Origin: Bradyrhizobium glycinis
GTDB lineage: Bacteria; Pseudomonadota; Alphaproteobacteria; Rhizobiales; Xanthobacteraceae
Assembly (NCBI RefSeq): GCF_016031655.1
Contig: NZ_JACCHQ010000004.1
Location: 1 to 64,000, forward strand
Direction: 5' to 3'
DNA: 64,000 bases
The notes beneath the pieces are model-generated. The model had not been told where the DNA came from. It did not search any database and saw only the letters and a program-made list of their open reading frames with translations. Below are positions 26,947-36,405 of the stretch, piece after piece. The first letter of the stretch is position 1. Each line of letters starts with the position of its first letter. The position numbers and the translations under genes are program-made.

Positions 26947-28659
26947 TTACCGAACGACTTCCGCCGACCGTCCAACATTGCCCGGCGGACGTGGGATCGC
27001 GGGGTTCGGATACGGATTGCGCGGTCCCGGCGCCGGCGCCAGCTGGCGCGGGGCCGGCGGGGGCTGTGGCGAGCCGAAGCCGAAGAAATCACGGAATGAG
27101 GGCGTTGCCTGGGCCGGCAGTTGCGGCGGGAGCTGCGGCTTCTTCGGCGCGAGCTTCGGCGGCGGCGCGATCGCGGCTGCCGCGCCCGGTGCGCCCTGAG
27201 CCGCCCCGCCGTCCGGAGTCGTTGCCGCCATCGGCGTATCGCCCTTGGCCTGCTCGCGGCCGACTTCCCGACGCGGCCAGGCGTAATCGTCGGCGCGGCC
27301 GGCGGGAGCCGCCAGCGGCTCACCCTTCACCATGGTCTTGGCGGCGAGTGCATCGACTGCGGCGGGACGCGTGCCTGGTCCGCCCAGCAATTGATCGGTC
27401 GAGATCGAGGCTGCAACCAGCGGCACGATCGGCCCGGCCAGCGGCCGCGGCGCGGGCTTGCCCGGCTCGGCGCTGGTGTCGGGGGTTGCGGGCTCGCTCG
27501 GCAGTGCGATCGGGCCGGAGCGTCCGGCGAGAAGGCGCGTGATCTCGCGCTCGACATAATGCGCGAGCTTGCGCGCGCCGGCCTTGGTGAAATAGACGCC
27601 GTCGGAGCTGCGCAGCTGGCGGATCTGGCCTTCGAAGTCCGGGCCCTTCTGCAGGAAGCGGCCGGCTTCGTCGACGAAGCCGTCCCACACGTCGACATAG
27701 GTGATGCCGGCCTTGGCCGCGCCCTCGCGGTATAGCGAATCCAGGAACAGCGTGTCCGCCGTGCCCTTCGGTCCGCGGACTGCGGGCAGGCCGACCCAGA
27801 GCACCGGCACGCCCTTGGTCTTGAGGACGGAAGCGAGCTCCTCGATCTTCTTGCCGTAGAGCTCGACCCAGCGCTCGTCACGGAATTCGTAGAGGCCGTT
27901 CGGATTGCGCGCGGTCTTTTCCGGCGCGGCCGCCGGCGTGTCGGCATTGTCGGCGTCGTCCTGCGGCAGGTCGGCATCGGCAGGCTTGTCATCCGGCTTT
28001 GCGGCGCTGTCGCCGGGCTTGGCGTCACCCGGCTTTGCTTGTGGCTTGGCGCGCGCACCCTTGTCGTTCTTCTTGTCCCTTTCCGCGGCCGCCTTGTCCG
28101 GTTTGTCGGCGGCTGGCTCGCGGATCGCGACGCGGTCGTTGAGGCCGAGCATGACGACGATCACGTCGGGCTTTTCGGTCTCGAGAATGCCCTTGGCCGC
28201 AGCCGCCCAGTCCGCAGGCTCGCCCTTGGGCTGGTACTTGATCAGGCCGGACGTGGTCTTGTGCTTGCGGATCACGCCCATGTCGGGCTGCTCGGCGTAC
28301 GCGTCCTCGAGGCCATAGGCGAGCCAATCGGCCATGGCATCGCCGATCACCAGCACGTTCTTCTCGGGAATGGTGTCGCGCTTGGCCGGCGCCGGCGCAC
28401 GCGAAAAATCCTGGCGCGGCGCCTGCGGCGGCGGCTGCTGGAAGGGTGCGAAGAAGTCGCCGCCGAACCAGCCGCCACCTCCGCCGCCCCGTGGCGGCGG
28501 TGGTGGGGCCGAACGCTGCGGCGGACCGCCGAAGCCGGGGAAGTTGAAGAATTGCGCCGAGGCGGGTGCCGCCACCGACACCAGGATCGCAAGCGCCGTC
28601 CCCAGCGCGATCAACGGGCCGGTCTCGGTCAGCGCCTTGAACAGGGACTTCTTCGACAT
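26947..28659 (-). CDS. DUF459 SGNH/GDSL-fold secreted protein, active-site residues apparently lost
   Basis: A 570-residue protein with a signal sequence, a Pro/Gly-rich stretch (about residues 45-90), then the SGNH fold (about 100-390) and a long Pro/Ala-rich tail. Block I reads VLVIGDAMADWLAYGL, where GDS would give the nucleophile, so Ser is Ala. Block III is VVMLGLND. Block V reads SSDGVYFTKAG, with Tyr where the catalytic His is expected. A charged insert of about 80 residues (DKPDKAAAERDKKND and on) splits the domain. DUF459 is periplasmic and linked to exopolysaccharide acylation by analogy only. Likely a non-catalytic or altered member. Confidence 0.85.
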   Translation of the reverse strand: MSKKSLFKALTETGPLIALGTALAILVSVAAPASAQFFNFPGFGGPPQRSAPPPPPRGGGGGGWFGGDFFAPFQQPPPQAPRQDFSRAPAPAKRDTIPEKNVLVIGDAMADWLAYGLEDAYAEQPDMGVIRKHKTTSGLIKYQPKGEPADWAAAAKGILETEKPDVIVVMLGLNDRVAIREPAADKPDKAAAERDKKNDKGARAKPQAKPGDAKPGDSAAKPDDKPADADLPQDDADNADTPAAAPEKTARNPNGLYEFRDERWVELYGKKIEELASVLKTKGVPVLWVGLPAVRGPKGTADTLFLDSLYREGAAKAGITYVDVWDGFVDEAGRFLQKGPDFEGQIRQLRSSDGVYFTKAGARKLAHYVEREITRLLAGRSGPIALPSEPATPDTSAEPGKPAPRPLAGPIVPLVAASISTDQLLGGPGTRPAAVDALAAKTMVKGEPLAAPAGRADDYAWPRREVGREQAKGDTPMAATTPDGGAAQGAPGAAAAIAPPPKLAPKKPQLPPQLPAQATPSFRDFFGFGSPQPPPAPRQLAPAPGPRNPYPNPAIPRPPGNVGRSAEVVR

Positions 28660-28830
28660 GCGATCTCGGGCACGCGCAAATGGGGGATCGGAGCTAGCTC
28701 AATATAATAACGGAATCAGGCGCCAAACAGGCAAATTCCATCGCAGATTCTTGTCCATAGACCGGGGAACACCAGTCCCGGTCAAGGCTATCAGCCAAAA
28801 TCCCCCTTCAAGGTTACTTCAGGCGCGATT

Positions 28831-30216
28831 TTACCGCCCGCGCAGCCGGTCCAGCACGTCGGACGAGGCAAAACCGTCGGCGGGCACGCCGATCGAGGCC
28901 TGGAAGTTGCGCAGGGCCTCCCTGGTCAGGCCACCGAACTGGCCGTCCGGGCTACCCTTGTAGAAGCCGCGCTGAGCCAGCAGCTGCTGCAGCTCCAGCC
29001 GCTCGGTGCGCGACAGCTCGCGCTCCTGCCGCGGCCAGGGCTGCACGAAAGGCTGTCCCCCGCGCAGGCGGTCGGCGAAATGGCCGATCGCCAGCGCATA
29101 GGCCTCGGCCGGGTTGTACTTCATGATGACGCGGTAATTCTGCAGCATCAAAAAGCCCGGCCCTTGCGCGCCGGCCGGTGCCAGCAGGTAGGCCTTCTCC
29201 GCCGAGTGCGGGAAGGGCTGGTTGTTCGGACGTTTGAGCCCGAGCTTCTCCCATTGCGCGATCGGCATTGCCTTGGCGCGGTCGGCCAGCATGTAGTTGA
29301 AGCCTTGCGGCACCACGACCTCGTAGCCCCAGGTCTGGCCGGGCTGCCAGCCGTCCTTCTTCAGATTGTTGGCGGTCGACGCGATCAGGTCGGTCGGATT
29401 GTCGACGACGTCGCGCCGGCCGTCGCCATCGCCGTCCACCGCGAAGCGCTTGAACGCGGTCGGCATGAACTGGGTCGGGCCGAAGGCGCCGGCCCAGGAG
29501 CCGCGCAGCTGCTCCGGACGCAAATCGCCGCGGTTGAGGATCTCCAGTGCGGAGAGGAATTCGTCCTTGAAATAGGCCTGGCGGCGGCCGATGCAGGCGA
29601 GCGTCGCGGTCGATTGCAGCACGCTGCGATCGCCCATCTGCGTCGAGTAATTGGACTCGATGCCCCAGATCGAGGCGATGATGTAGCGGTCCACGCCGGT
29701 GGCCTTTTCGGTGGCGTCGAACTGCGCCTTGTATTTGGCGAGGATCTCGCGGCCCTTGGCGAGGCGGTTGTCGTTCACCAGGATATCGAGATAGTCCCAG
29801 ATCGACTTGGTGAATTCCGGCTGCGAATCCATGAGGTCCATGATGCGCAGGTCGGGCGAGAGTCCGCCGGTGAAGCGCTGAAAGTTTTCCTGCGTGACGC
29901 CGCGCCGTGCCGCATCGGGCCACATCGCAGCGACGCAATTGTTGAAGTTGCCGGCAGCCTCGCGGATCGCGGCTGCCGTCATCAACGGATGGCCGGAGGC
30001 GCCGTCCTCACCGCTCCATGGCAACGCTCCCGTCGGCGCGCCGCTCGGGCCAGGCGAGGGCTGCGCGGGTGCCGGGTTCGATCCCGAGAAGATGCCGCCG
30101 AACAGGTTGGACAGGCCGTTCTGCGCCTGGGCGTGCGCGCCAGCCGGCAGCAGCAAAGCCGCCGCAACGACTGCGCCGCCAGCCCGTCTCGCTAGTCCTG
30201 CCACTGATTGCATCAT
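28831..30216 (-). CDS. Lytic murein transglycosylase, MltB type, with peptidoglycan-binding domain
   Basis: About 461 residues: signal peptide (ending GAHAQAQ), a Pro/Ser linker, the SLT_2 domain (about 75-370) and a C-terminal PG_binding_1 domain (about 395-460, ELQQLLAQRGFYKGSPDGQFG). The catalytic Glu is in ASIWGIESNYS. SWAGAFGPTQFMPTAF and DVVDNPTDLIASTANNL are family blocks. It cleaves glycan strands to anhydromuropeptides in the periplasm. ATG 30216 fits the signal peptide and has GGGTGG just before; the frame opens 18 codons earlier. Confidence 0.93.
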   Translation of the reverse strand: MMQSVAGLARRAGGAVVAAALLLPAGAHAQAQNGLSNLFGGIFSGSNPAPAQPSPGPSGAPTGALPWSGEDGASGHPLMTAAAIREAAGNFNNCVAAMWPDAARRGVTQENFQRFTGGLSPDLRIMDLMDSQPEFTKSIWDYLDILVNDNRLAKGREILAKYKAQFDATEKATGVDRYIIASIWGIESNYSTQMGDRSVLQSTATLACIGRRQAYFKDEFLSALEILNRGDLRPEQLRGSWAGAFGPTQFMPTAFKRFAVDGDGDGRRDVVDNPTDLIASTANNLKKDGWQPGQTWGYEVVVPQGFNYMLADRAKAMPIAQWEKLGLKRPNNQPFPHSAEKAYLLAPAGAQGPGFLMLQNYRVIMKYNPAEAYALAIGHFADRLRGGQPFVQPWPRQERELSRTERLELQQLLAQRGFYKGSPDGQFGGLTREALRNFQASIGVPADGFASSDVLDRLRGR

Positions 30217-30419
30217 GTTCCACCCGTCGGCCTGAAAACCCGCCACAGGAGGCCTGGTTAGCGTTGCCAATAGCTTAACAAACGTGAAATTTTGGTGGCC
30301 GCCTTTTTCTTAACTCTGTCGGGGCGAGGCCCCACATCCGCCTTTGTTGGCGGCTGCAAACAGGCTAGCAAGGATGGATTGCTTCCGTCCCGTGTGCCCC
30401 AAGGTATTCGATCGATCCC

Positions 30420-31295
30420 ATGAAAATTCGCAAAGCTGTATTCCCCGTCGCCGGCCTCGGCACCCGCGTTCTGCCTGCTACCAAGGCGATGCCAAAGGAA
30501 ATGCTGACCATCGTCGACAAGCCCCTGATCCAATACGTCTATGACGAGGCCAAGGAAGCCGGGATCGAGCACTTCGTCTTCGTCACCGGCCGCAACAAGG
30601 CTGTCATCGAGGATCATTTCGACCGGATGTTCGAGCTCGACACGACGCTGGCCGCACGCGGCAAGAAAGCCGAGCAGGACATTCTGGCGCAGAACCAGCC
30701 CGAAGCCGGCGCGGTCAGCTTCACCCGCCAGCAGGCGCCGCTCGGCCTCGGCCATGCGGTCTGGTGCGCGCGCGACATCGTCGGCAACGAGCCGTTCGCC
30801 GTGGTGCTGCCGGACGAACTCGTGCTCAACACGCCCGGCTGCCTGAAGCAGATGATCGAGATGGCCTCCTCGCTCGGCGAGAAATCCAATCTGATCGCGG
30901 TCGAGGCGGTGCCCGATCACCTGACCCATCAATACGGCATCTGCGGTGTCGGCAAGCGCAACGGCAAGATGTTCGAGGTCGACGGCATGGTCGAGAAGCC
31001 GGCCAAGGGCACCGCGCCCTCCAACCTTTCGATCACCGGCCGCTACATCCTGCAGCCCGAGATCTTCAAGATCCTGGAGACCCAGGAGCGCGGCGCCGGC
31101 GGCGAGATCCAGCTCACCGACGCCATGATCGGGCTCGCCAAGACGCAGAAATTCTACGGCGTCGAATTCGAAGGCGAGCGCCATGATTGCGGCTCCAAGC
31201 CCGGCTTCCTGCGCGCCAACATCGCCTATGGCTTGAAGCGCCCGGAATTGCGCGACGGCCTGATCGCGGAGATGAAGAAGTATCTGGGGCAGTAG
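30420..31295 (+). CDS. galU: UTP-glucose-1-phosphate uridylyltransferase
   Basis: A 291-residue enzyme. PVAGLGTRVLPATKAMPKEML binds the nucleotide, KPLIQYVYDEAKEAG follows, and VVLPDELVLN and FEGERHDCGSKPGFLRAN are diagnostic. It makes UDP-glucose for exopolysaccharide, cyclic glucan and trehalose synthesis. It is a single gene, divergent from the transglycosylase; no glycan genes adjoin it except the flippase 9 kb away. Confidence 0.96.
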   Translation: MKIRKAVFPVAGLGTRVLPATKAMPKEMLTIVDKPLIQYVYDEAKEAGIEHFVFVTGRNKAVIEDHFDRMFELDTTLAARGKKAEQDILAQNQPEAGAVSFTRQQAPLGLGHAVWCARDIVGNEPFAVVLPDELVLNTPGCLKQMIEMASSLGEKSNLIAVEAVPDHLTHQYGICGVGKRNGKMFEVDGMVEKPAKGTAPSNLSITGRYILQPEIFKILETQERGAGGEIQLTDAMIGLAKTQKFYGVEFEGERHDCGSKPGFLRANIAYGLKRPELRDGLIAEMKKYLGQ

Positions 31296-31302
31296 CTCTC
31301 GC

Positions 31303-31389
31303 CGTCATTGCGAGCGAAGCGAAGCAATCCAGAATCTTTCCGCAGAGAAAGTCTGGATTGCTTCGTCGCAAGCGCTCCTCGCAATGACG
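31303..31389. repeat. Palindromic repeat, GTCATTGCGAG family
   Basis: CGTCATTGCGAG at left and CTCGCAATGACG at right, with GCAATCCAGA and TCTGGATTGC as inner arms: an almost complete hairpin of 87 bases between convergent galU and the GGDEF gene. A partial copy (TTTGTCATTGCGAGG) is at about 41.26 kb. Confidence 0.88.
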
Positions 31390-31400
31390 GGAGGGGAGCC

Positions 31401-32897
31401 TCACGCCACCAGCGACAGCTGCGGCAGGGTCGCCACCACCGACTGGTTGCGCCCGCCGGCCTTGGCGGCGTAAAGCGCCTTGTCGGCGGCGGCAATCAGC
31501 ACCGGCCAATCCATGCCGGCGGCCGGGACGAGGCTGGCGATGCCGCAGGACACCGTCGACATCGCCTGATCGTCGGACCAGCCCTGCACCTTGAGGCGGA
31601 TCGTCTCCGCCACCTTGAAGGCGTCGGTGGCCGAGGTGTTCGGCAGCAGCACGGCGAATTCCTCGCCGCCATAACGCGCCGCGCAATCGCCGGCGCGGCT
31701 CACCGAATCGGAAATGCAGATGGCGATGCCGACCAGCACCTGGTCGCCGGCCTGATGGCCGAACGTGTCGTTGTAGGCCTTGAAGTGATCGGCATCGATC
31801 ATGAGCAGCGCGATCGGCGCCTTCTGGCGCATGGCGCGCCGCCATTCGACGTCGATGACGGAATCGAACTTGCGGCGGTTCTTCAGGCCCGTGAGCGCGT
31901 CCGTCGTCGCCAACTCCTCGAGCTTGCGCTCGGCCTCGGCGCGCCGGCCGATCTCGCGCGCGAGCACGAGGGTCGATCCCAGCACGAACAGGATGAGCGC
32001 CAGCACCACGGCGCCGATGCGGAGCGCCTCCTTTTGCCAAAGGGCGAACACCGCGGCCAAAGGCTTGCCGGCGACCACGAACAGTGGGCCGCTGTTGCCG
32101 CTGCGGACGTAGAGCCGGGGCGTCGGATCGACCGGGCCCTGTCCCGAATAGGAGGCGCCCACCCTGAGATTGTCGGCCTTCCAGTTCTGGCGATCGTTCA
32201 GGTTCGTGCCGATGATGTCGAGATCGAACGGCCGCCGCATGATGATGGTGCGGTCGCGCTTGAGCACGGTGATGGTGTCGTCGGCATCGAGCTTGAGCCG
32301 ATCGAAAAATTCGTGGAAATAGCTGAAGCGGATCGAGCCGGCGACGACGCCCAGGAAGCCGCCGTCCGCATCGCTGATGCGCCGGCTCAGCACGATCGAG
32401 TAGGCGCCGCGAAACAGCATGGGACGGCTGATGAAAAGCTCCGCGCCGGGATTGTCGCGGTGAATCTTGAAGTAATCCTCCTCGCTGCGGTCCTCCGGCA
32501 GCGGATCGAGCGTGGAGGCGTCGATGGTCAGCCGGCCCTCGGCGTCGAACACCTGGATGGCGCCGAAATGCTTGGCAGTGGTCGCGTGGTCGAACAGGAT
32601 CAGGTGACGGATCGGCTTGGAGACCGTCGCCAGCTCCGGCAGCAGCATGTTGCTGGCCACCGCCTTCAGCGACAGGTCGTAGATCTCGACGTTGCGGCTG
32701 ACGTCGGACTCGATCGTGGTCGCGAGGTTCTGCAGCGTCTGGCGGGCGAGCGCCTCCTCGCCGCGGCGCATGTCGAGCATGACGTTGACGCAAATGGCGG
32801 AAAAGCCGATCACCGTCACCACGGACGAGATGATCAGCAGCTTCGCCGAAATCCGCCACGGCCGGCGGGCCGTGACGTCGCGCCATCCAGAGAACAT
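31401..32897 (-). CDS. Membrane diguanylate cyclase with periplasmic dCache-like sensor
   Basis: A 498-residue protein. A membrane helix (about 17-37), a periplasmic sensor of about 250 residues, a second helix (about 290-312) and a C-terminal GGDEF domain. The active site is ARYGGEEFAVLL, and RAGD five residues before it forms the product-inhibition I-site. It should make c-di-GMP from two GTP in response to an external cue bound by the sensor (ligand unknown). ATG 32897 has CAGGAG well placed; the longer frame lacks it. Confidence 0.93.
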   Translation of the reverse strand: MFSGWRDVTARRPWRISAKLLIISSVVTVIGFSAICVNVMLDMRRGEEALARQTLQNLATTIESDVSRNVEIYDLSLKAVASNMLLPELATVSKPIRHLILFDHATTAKHFGAIQVFDAEGRLTIDASTLDPLPEDRSEEDYFKIHRDNPGAELFISRPMLFRGAYSIVLSRRISDADGGFLGVVAGSIRFSYFHEFFDRLKLDADDTITVLKRDRTIIMRRPFDLDIIGTNLNDRQNWKADNLRVGASYSGQGPVDPTPRLYVRSGNSGPLFVVAGKPLAAVFALWQKEALRIGAVVLALILFVLGSTLVLAREIGRRAEAERKLEELATTDALTGLKNRRKFDSVIDVEWRRAMRQKAPIALLMIDADHFKAYNDTFGHQAGDQVLVGIAICISDSVSRAGDCAARYGGEEFAVLLPNTSATDAFKVAETIRLKVQGWSDDQAMSTVSCGIASLVPAAGMDWPVLIAAADKALYAAKAGGRNQSVVATLPQLSLVA

Positions 32898-33044
32898 TGT
32901 TCGCTCCTGTCCATAGTGGATGCGCCCGAAAGCTTGAGTAGTGTTTAAGCCGCGACGGCGCTGCCGCAATGAGTTAAGAATCGGTTTATGCGGCTGACGG
33001 TTTTGAGCAGGCCTGATCTTCCGCCCCGGACGAAGAGGACCATT

Positions 33045-33305
33045 GTGAACGACTACGACGCGTTGCGTGATTATCTGCTGCGGCAGAAGCAGGAGGAGTT
33101 CGTGCTGAGCTTCGAGCAGATCGAGGAGATCATCGGCGCGGCGCTGCCGCGCGCGGCCCAGCGTGCCTCATGGTGGGACAGCCTGCGCAGCCCCGACATC
33201 CAGATGCCGCAACGCGAAGCCTGCCTCGCCGCCGGCTTCGTCGCAACGCGCATGCCGGACGGCCAGAGCGTAAGGTTCAGGAAGCAGAAACCCCAGCGCA
33301 GGTGA
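33045..33305 (+). CDS. Small DUF7662-like protein
   Basis: An 86-residue protein starting at GTG 33045 (AGAGGA 9 bases upstream). FEQIEEIIGAALPRAAQRASWW and the end GFVATRMPDGQSVRFRK match small proteins with the IEEIIG-LP-WW core (DUF7662 as I recall it). No transmembrane part. Function unknown. An ATG 19 codons upstream is possible but adds an unconserved basic stretch. It sits between two c-di-GMP genes but on the opposite strand. Confidence 0.72.
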   Translation: MNDYDALRDYLLRQKQEEFVLSFEQIEEIIGAALPRAAQRASWWDSLRSPDIQMPQREACLAAGFVATRMPDGQSVRFRKQKPQRR

Positions 33306-33375
33306 GGAAGTCGCACACGGCTCATGCCTTGCGGACAGTCTCACCCTCCTCCTCCAGGGGAGGGTAAGAGAATGC

Positions 33376-36252
33376 TCAGCTCGCCGCTTCCAGCCGCACT
33401 TCCGTGAGCAGCCGCATCGCCGCGTCCGCATCCATCGGCTCGCCGAAGGCGAAGCCTTGTGCGTATTCGCAGCCCATCTGGTAGAGCTCTACTGCGTCCG
33501 AATCGGTCTCGGCGCCTTCGGCGACGACGTCCATGCCGAGATCGTGCGCGAGCGCGATGATCGACTTCAGGATCACGGGGCGGGTGCCGCGGCTGGTGGT
33601 GCGCACGAACGACTGGTCGATCTTGATAGTGTCGAACGGGAAGCGCTGCAGATAGGCCAGCGAGGAGTGGCCGGTGCCGAAATCGTCGAGCGACAGCCCG
33701 GTGCCGAGCTCGCGGATCCGGGTCAGCATCTGGGCTGCGTGCTCCGGATTCTCCATCACCAGCGATTCCGTCAGCTCGAGCTTGAGCGTGCCGCGCGCCA
33801 CCGAGGAGCGCGACAGCACGGTGCGGATGTCGTGGATCAAATCGTGGCGCAGCAGCTGCCGCGATGAGACGTTGACCGAGGCGAAGATCGGGTCGCGCGA
33901 GCGCATCGCACGCTGCCACACCGAGAGCTGCTTGGCGGTCTGGTCGAGCACGAACATGCCGAGGTCGACGATCAACCCGGTCTCTTCGGCGATGGTGATG
34001 AACTCCGCGGGCGCCATGCGCCCGAGCTTCGGGTGGTCCCAGCGCGCCAGGGCCTCGAAGCCGGCGATGGAGCGATCCTCCAGCCGCACGATCGGCTGGT
34101 ACAGGATCGTGATCTCCTGCCGCTCGATGGCGCGGCGCAATTCGCTCTCCAGCGTCAGGCGGTCGGTCTTGCGCGCGCGCATCGCCGGCTTGTAGACGTC
34201 GATGCGGTCGCCGCCGATGCGCTTGGAGTGATACATCGCGAGCTCGGCGTCCTTGATGATCTCGTCCGTGAGCTGGGTTTGCGGGTCGGACAGCGCGAGA
34301 CCGATCGACGCGGTGAGGAAGATCTCGCGGTCGTTGAACGCGATCGGGGCGCGGATGGTCTTGCGGATGGTTTCGGCGAAAGCGGTGATGCGGGCCGGGT
34401 CCTGCTCCGACAGCAGGATCAGGCCGAACTGATCGCCGGCCATCCGGGCCAGCGTGTCCTGCGGCTTCAGGATGCGGGTGAGGCGCCGCGCCAGCGTGAG
34501 CAGGATGGAATCGCCGACCGCGATCCCGACGGAATCGTTGACCTGCTTGAAGCGGTCGAGGTCGATCACCATCAGCGTCGGCCGCAGCGTCGGCATGGTC
34601 TTGGCGAAGTTCGCGACCGCACCTAGCCGGTCCATGAACAGCTTGCGGTTGGGCAGGCCGGTGAGATTGTCGTGCACGGAATCGTGCAGCAGGCGCTCCT
34701 CGGCGTTGCGCAGCTCGGTGACGTCGGTGAGCGTGCCGACCACGCGCGAGACCTCGCCGTCAGAGCCGACCACCGGGCGCGCCTTGAGCGCGAACCACAT
34801 GAAGTGGCCGTCCGGCGTGCGCAGGCGGAAATCCTGCACCAGACGGCCGCGGCGCTGGTCGAGCACGCTGTCGAGCGCGGCGCGGAAACGGTCCTGGTCG
34901 AGCGGATGCAGCACTTCTAACCAGGACGCCGCCGGTCCTTCCAGCGTGCCGCGCTTCAGCCCGAGCAGGGCTTCGGTCTCGGGGCTCGTGAACACCTTGT
35001 CGGCGGAGACGTCCCAGTCCCAGATCAGATCGCCGGAGCCGGCCAGCGCCAAGGCCCGCCGTTCGATGTCGGAGACGACGCCGGTGCTGGCGCCGCCGCC
35101 GGCAAAGGCGTGCTGCATCACCGTGAAGCCGATCAGCATCACGATGAGCACGAGGCCGCCGAGCAGGGCAGGGCCGACGATGTCGTTGGTGACGGAGCCG
35201 GCGACCGTCATACCGGCTGCGACCACCCAGACCACCAGGAGGAACCAGGTCGGGATCAACAGCACTGCGCGGTCGAAGCCGTGGGTGGAGAGATAGACAA
35301 TCAGCGCGAAGCCGGCGAAGGCGATCAGCACCAGCGAGATGCGCGCGATGCCGGAGGCCACCGCCGGATCGAACAGCGCGAGCGCCACCAGCGAGCCGAG
35401 GAAGGCGAGCCAGCCGACCGTGATGTGCGAATAGCGCACGTGCCAGCGGCTGAGGTTGAGGTACGCAAACAGGAAGACCAGCAGCGTCGCCGCCAGGATC
35501 GCTTCGCCCGCCGCGCGCCAGATGCGCTCGGCGTTGTTCGACATGTCGAGCACCTTGCCCCAGAAGCCGAAATCGACGCCGATATAGACCAGCACCGCCC
35601 AGGCCAGCGCCGCCGCGGCCGGGAACATGATGCTGCCCTTGACCACGAACAGAATGGTGAGGACGAGCGCCAGGAGCCCGGAGATGCCGATCACGATGCC
35701 CTGGTACAGCGTGAAGGAGTTGACCTTGTCCTTGTAGGCTTCCGGCTCCCACAGATAGAGCTGCGGCAGCTTGTCGGTGCGCAGCTCCGCCACGAAGGTG
35801 ACGACGGCGCCGGGGTCGAGCGTGATGCGGAACACGTCGGCGGTGGCGCTTTCCTGCCGTTCCGGCCGGTCGCCGATCGAGGGCGTGATGGTCGCGATGC
35901 GCGACAGGCCGAGGTCGGGCCAGAGCAATCCCGAGGAGACGATGCGGTAATGCGGGGCGACGATCAGGCGGTCGAGCTGGTCGTCGGTGTTGTTGGCGAG
36001 CGCGAACACCACCCAGTTCTGGCCGCCTTCGCGGGCGCGCACCTCGATGCGGCGGACGATGCCGTCGGTGCCGGGCGCGGTGGAGACCTGGATGCGATCG
36101 GCATCGCTGCGCTGATGCTCGAGCACGCCGGTGAGGTCGATCGCGGGCGCGTCGCTACGGACGCTGACGGCGTCGAGCGCGCGCGCGGGATACGCGGCGA
36201 CGAGAATCATGAGGCCCAGCGCGATGGGCGCGAGGCACCTGATCAGACGCAA
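33376..36252 (-). CDS. Membrane GGDEF-EAL c-di-GMP enzyme with 7TM-DISM-like sensor and PAS domain
   Basis: A 958-residue protein from a TTG start (GGAG 8 bases before). Signal peptide, periplasmic domain (about 30-175), seven hydrophobic segments (about 180-385), a PAS domain (DLIWDWDVSADKVFTSPE, about 405-520), GGDEF (about 530-690) and EAL (about 705-950). The GGDEF motif is degenerate (ARMAGDQFGLIL), so cyclase activity is doubtful. EAL looks complete: FEALARW, DDFGTGHSS, IKIDQSF, and VAEGAET. It is therefore predicted to be a phosphodiesterase tuned by GTP binding. Regulation and sensed ligand unknown. Confidence 0.93.
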   Translation of the reverse strand: MRLIRCLAPIALGLMILVAAYPARALDAVSVRSDAPAIDLTGVLEHQRSDADRIQVSTAPGTDGIVRRIEVRAREGGQNWVVFALANNTDDQLDRLIVAPHYRIVSSGLLWPDLGLSRIATITPSIGDRPERQESATADVFRITLDPGAVVTFVAELRTDKLPQLYLWEPEAYKDKVNSFTLYQGIVIGISGLLALVLTILFVVKGSIMFPAAAALAWAVLVYIGVDFGFWGKVLDMSNNAERIWRAAGEAILAATLLVFLFAYLNLSRWHVRYSHITVGWLAFLGSLVALALFDPAVASGIARISLVLIAFAGFALIVYLSTHGFDRAVLLIPTWFLLVVWVVAAGMTVAGSVTNDIVGPALLGGLVLIVMLIGFTVMQHAFAGGGASTGVVSDIERRALALAGSGDLIWDWDVSADKVFTSPETEALLGLKRGTLEGPAASWLEVLHPLDQDRFRAALDSVLDQRRGRLVQDFRLRTPDGHFMWFALKARPVVGSDGEVSRVVGTLTDVTELRNAEERLLHDSVHDNLTGLPNRKLFMDRLGAVANFAKTMPTLRPTLMVIDLDRFKQVNDSVGIAVGDSILLTLARRLTRILKPQDTLARMAGDQFGLILLSEQDPARITAFAETIRKTIRAPIAFNDREIFLTASIGLALSDPQTQLTDEIIKDAELAMYHSKRIGGDRIDVYKPAMRARKTDRLTLESELRRAIERQEITILYQPIVRLEDRSIAGFEALARWDHPKLGRMAPAEFITIAEETGLIVDLGMFVLDQTAKQLSVWQRAMRSRDPIFASVNVSSRQLLRHDLIHDIRTVLSRSSVARGTLKLELTESLVMENPEHAAQMLTRIRELGTGLSLDDFGTGHSSLAYLQRFPFDTIKIDQSFVRTTSRGTRPVILKSIIALAHDLGMDVVAEGAETDSDAVELYQMGCEYAQGFAFGEPMDADAAMRLLTEVRLEAAS

Positions 36253-36405
36253 GGTCAGTTCTCCGCGTTCGACGCAAACTCGTCAGTGCAAGGCGAATCT
36301 AGAAGGCGATTTCAGACCGGACCGATGCGGTTCGGTGCGTCGCGATAGATGCCACGAAAGCGAGGAAAATCAAAGGGTTTCCGGCTTGCCCTGTGGGTCG
36401 GTGGC

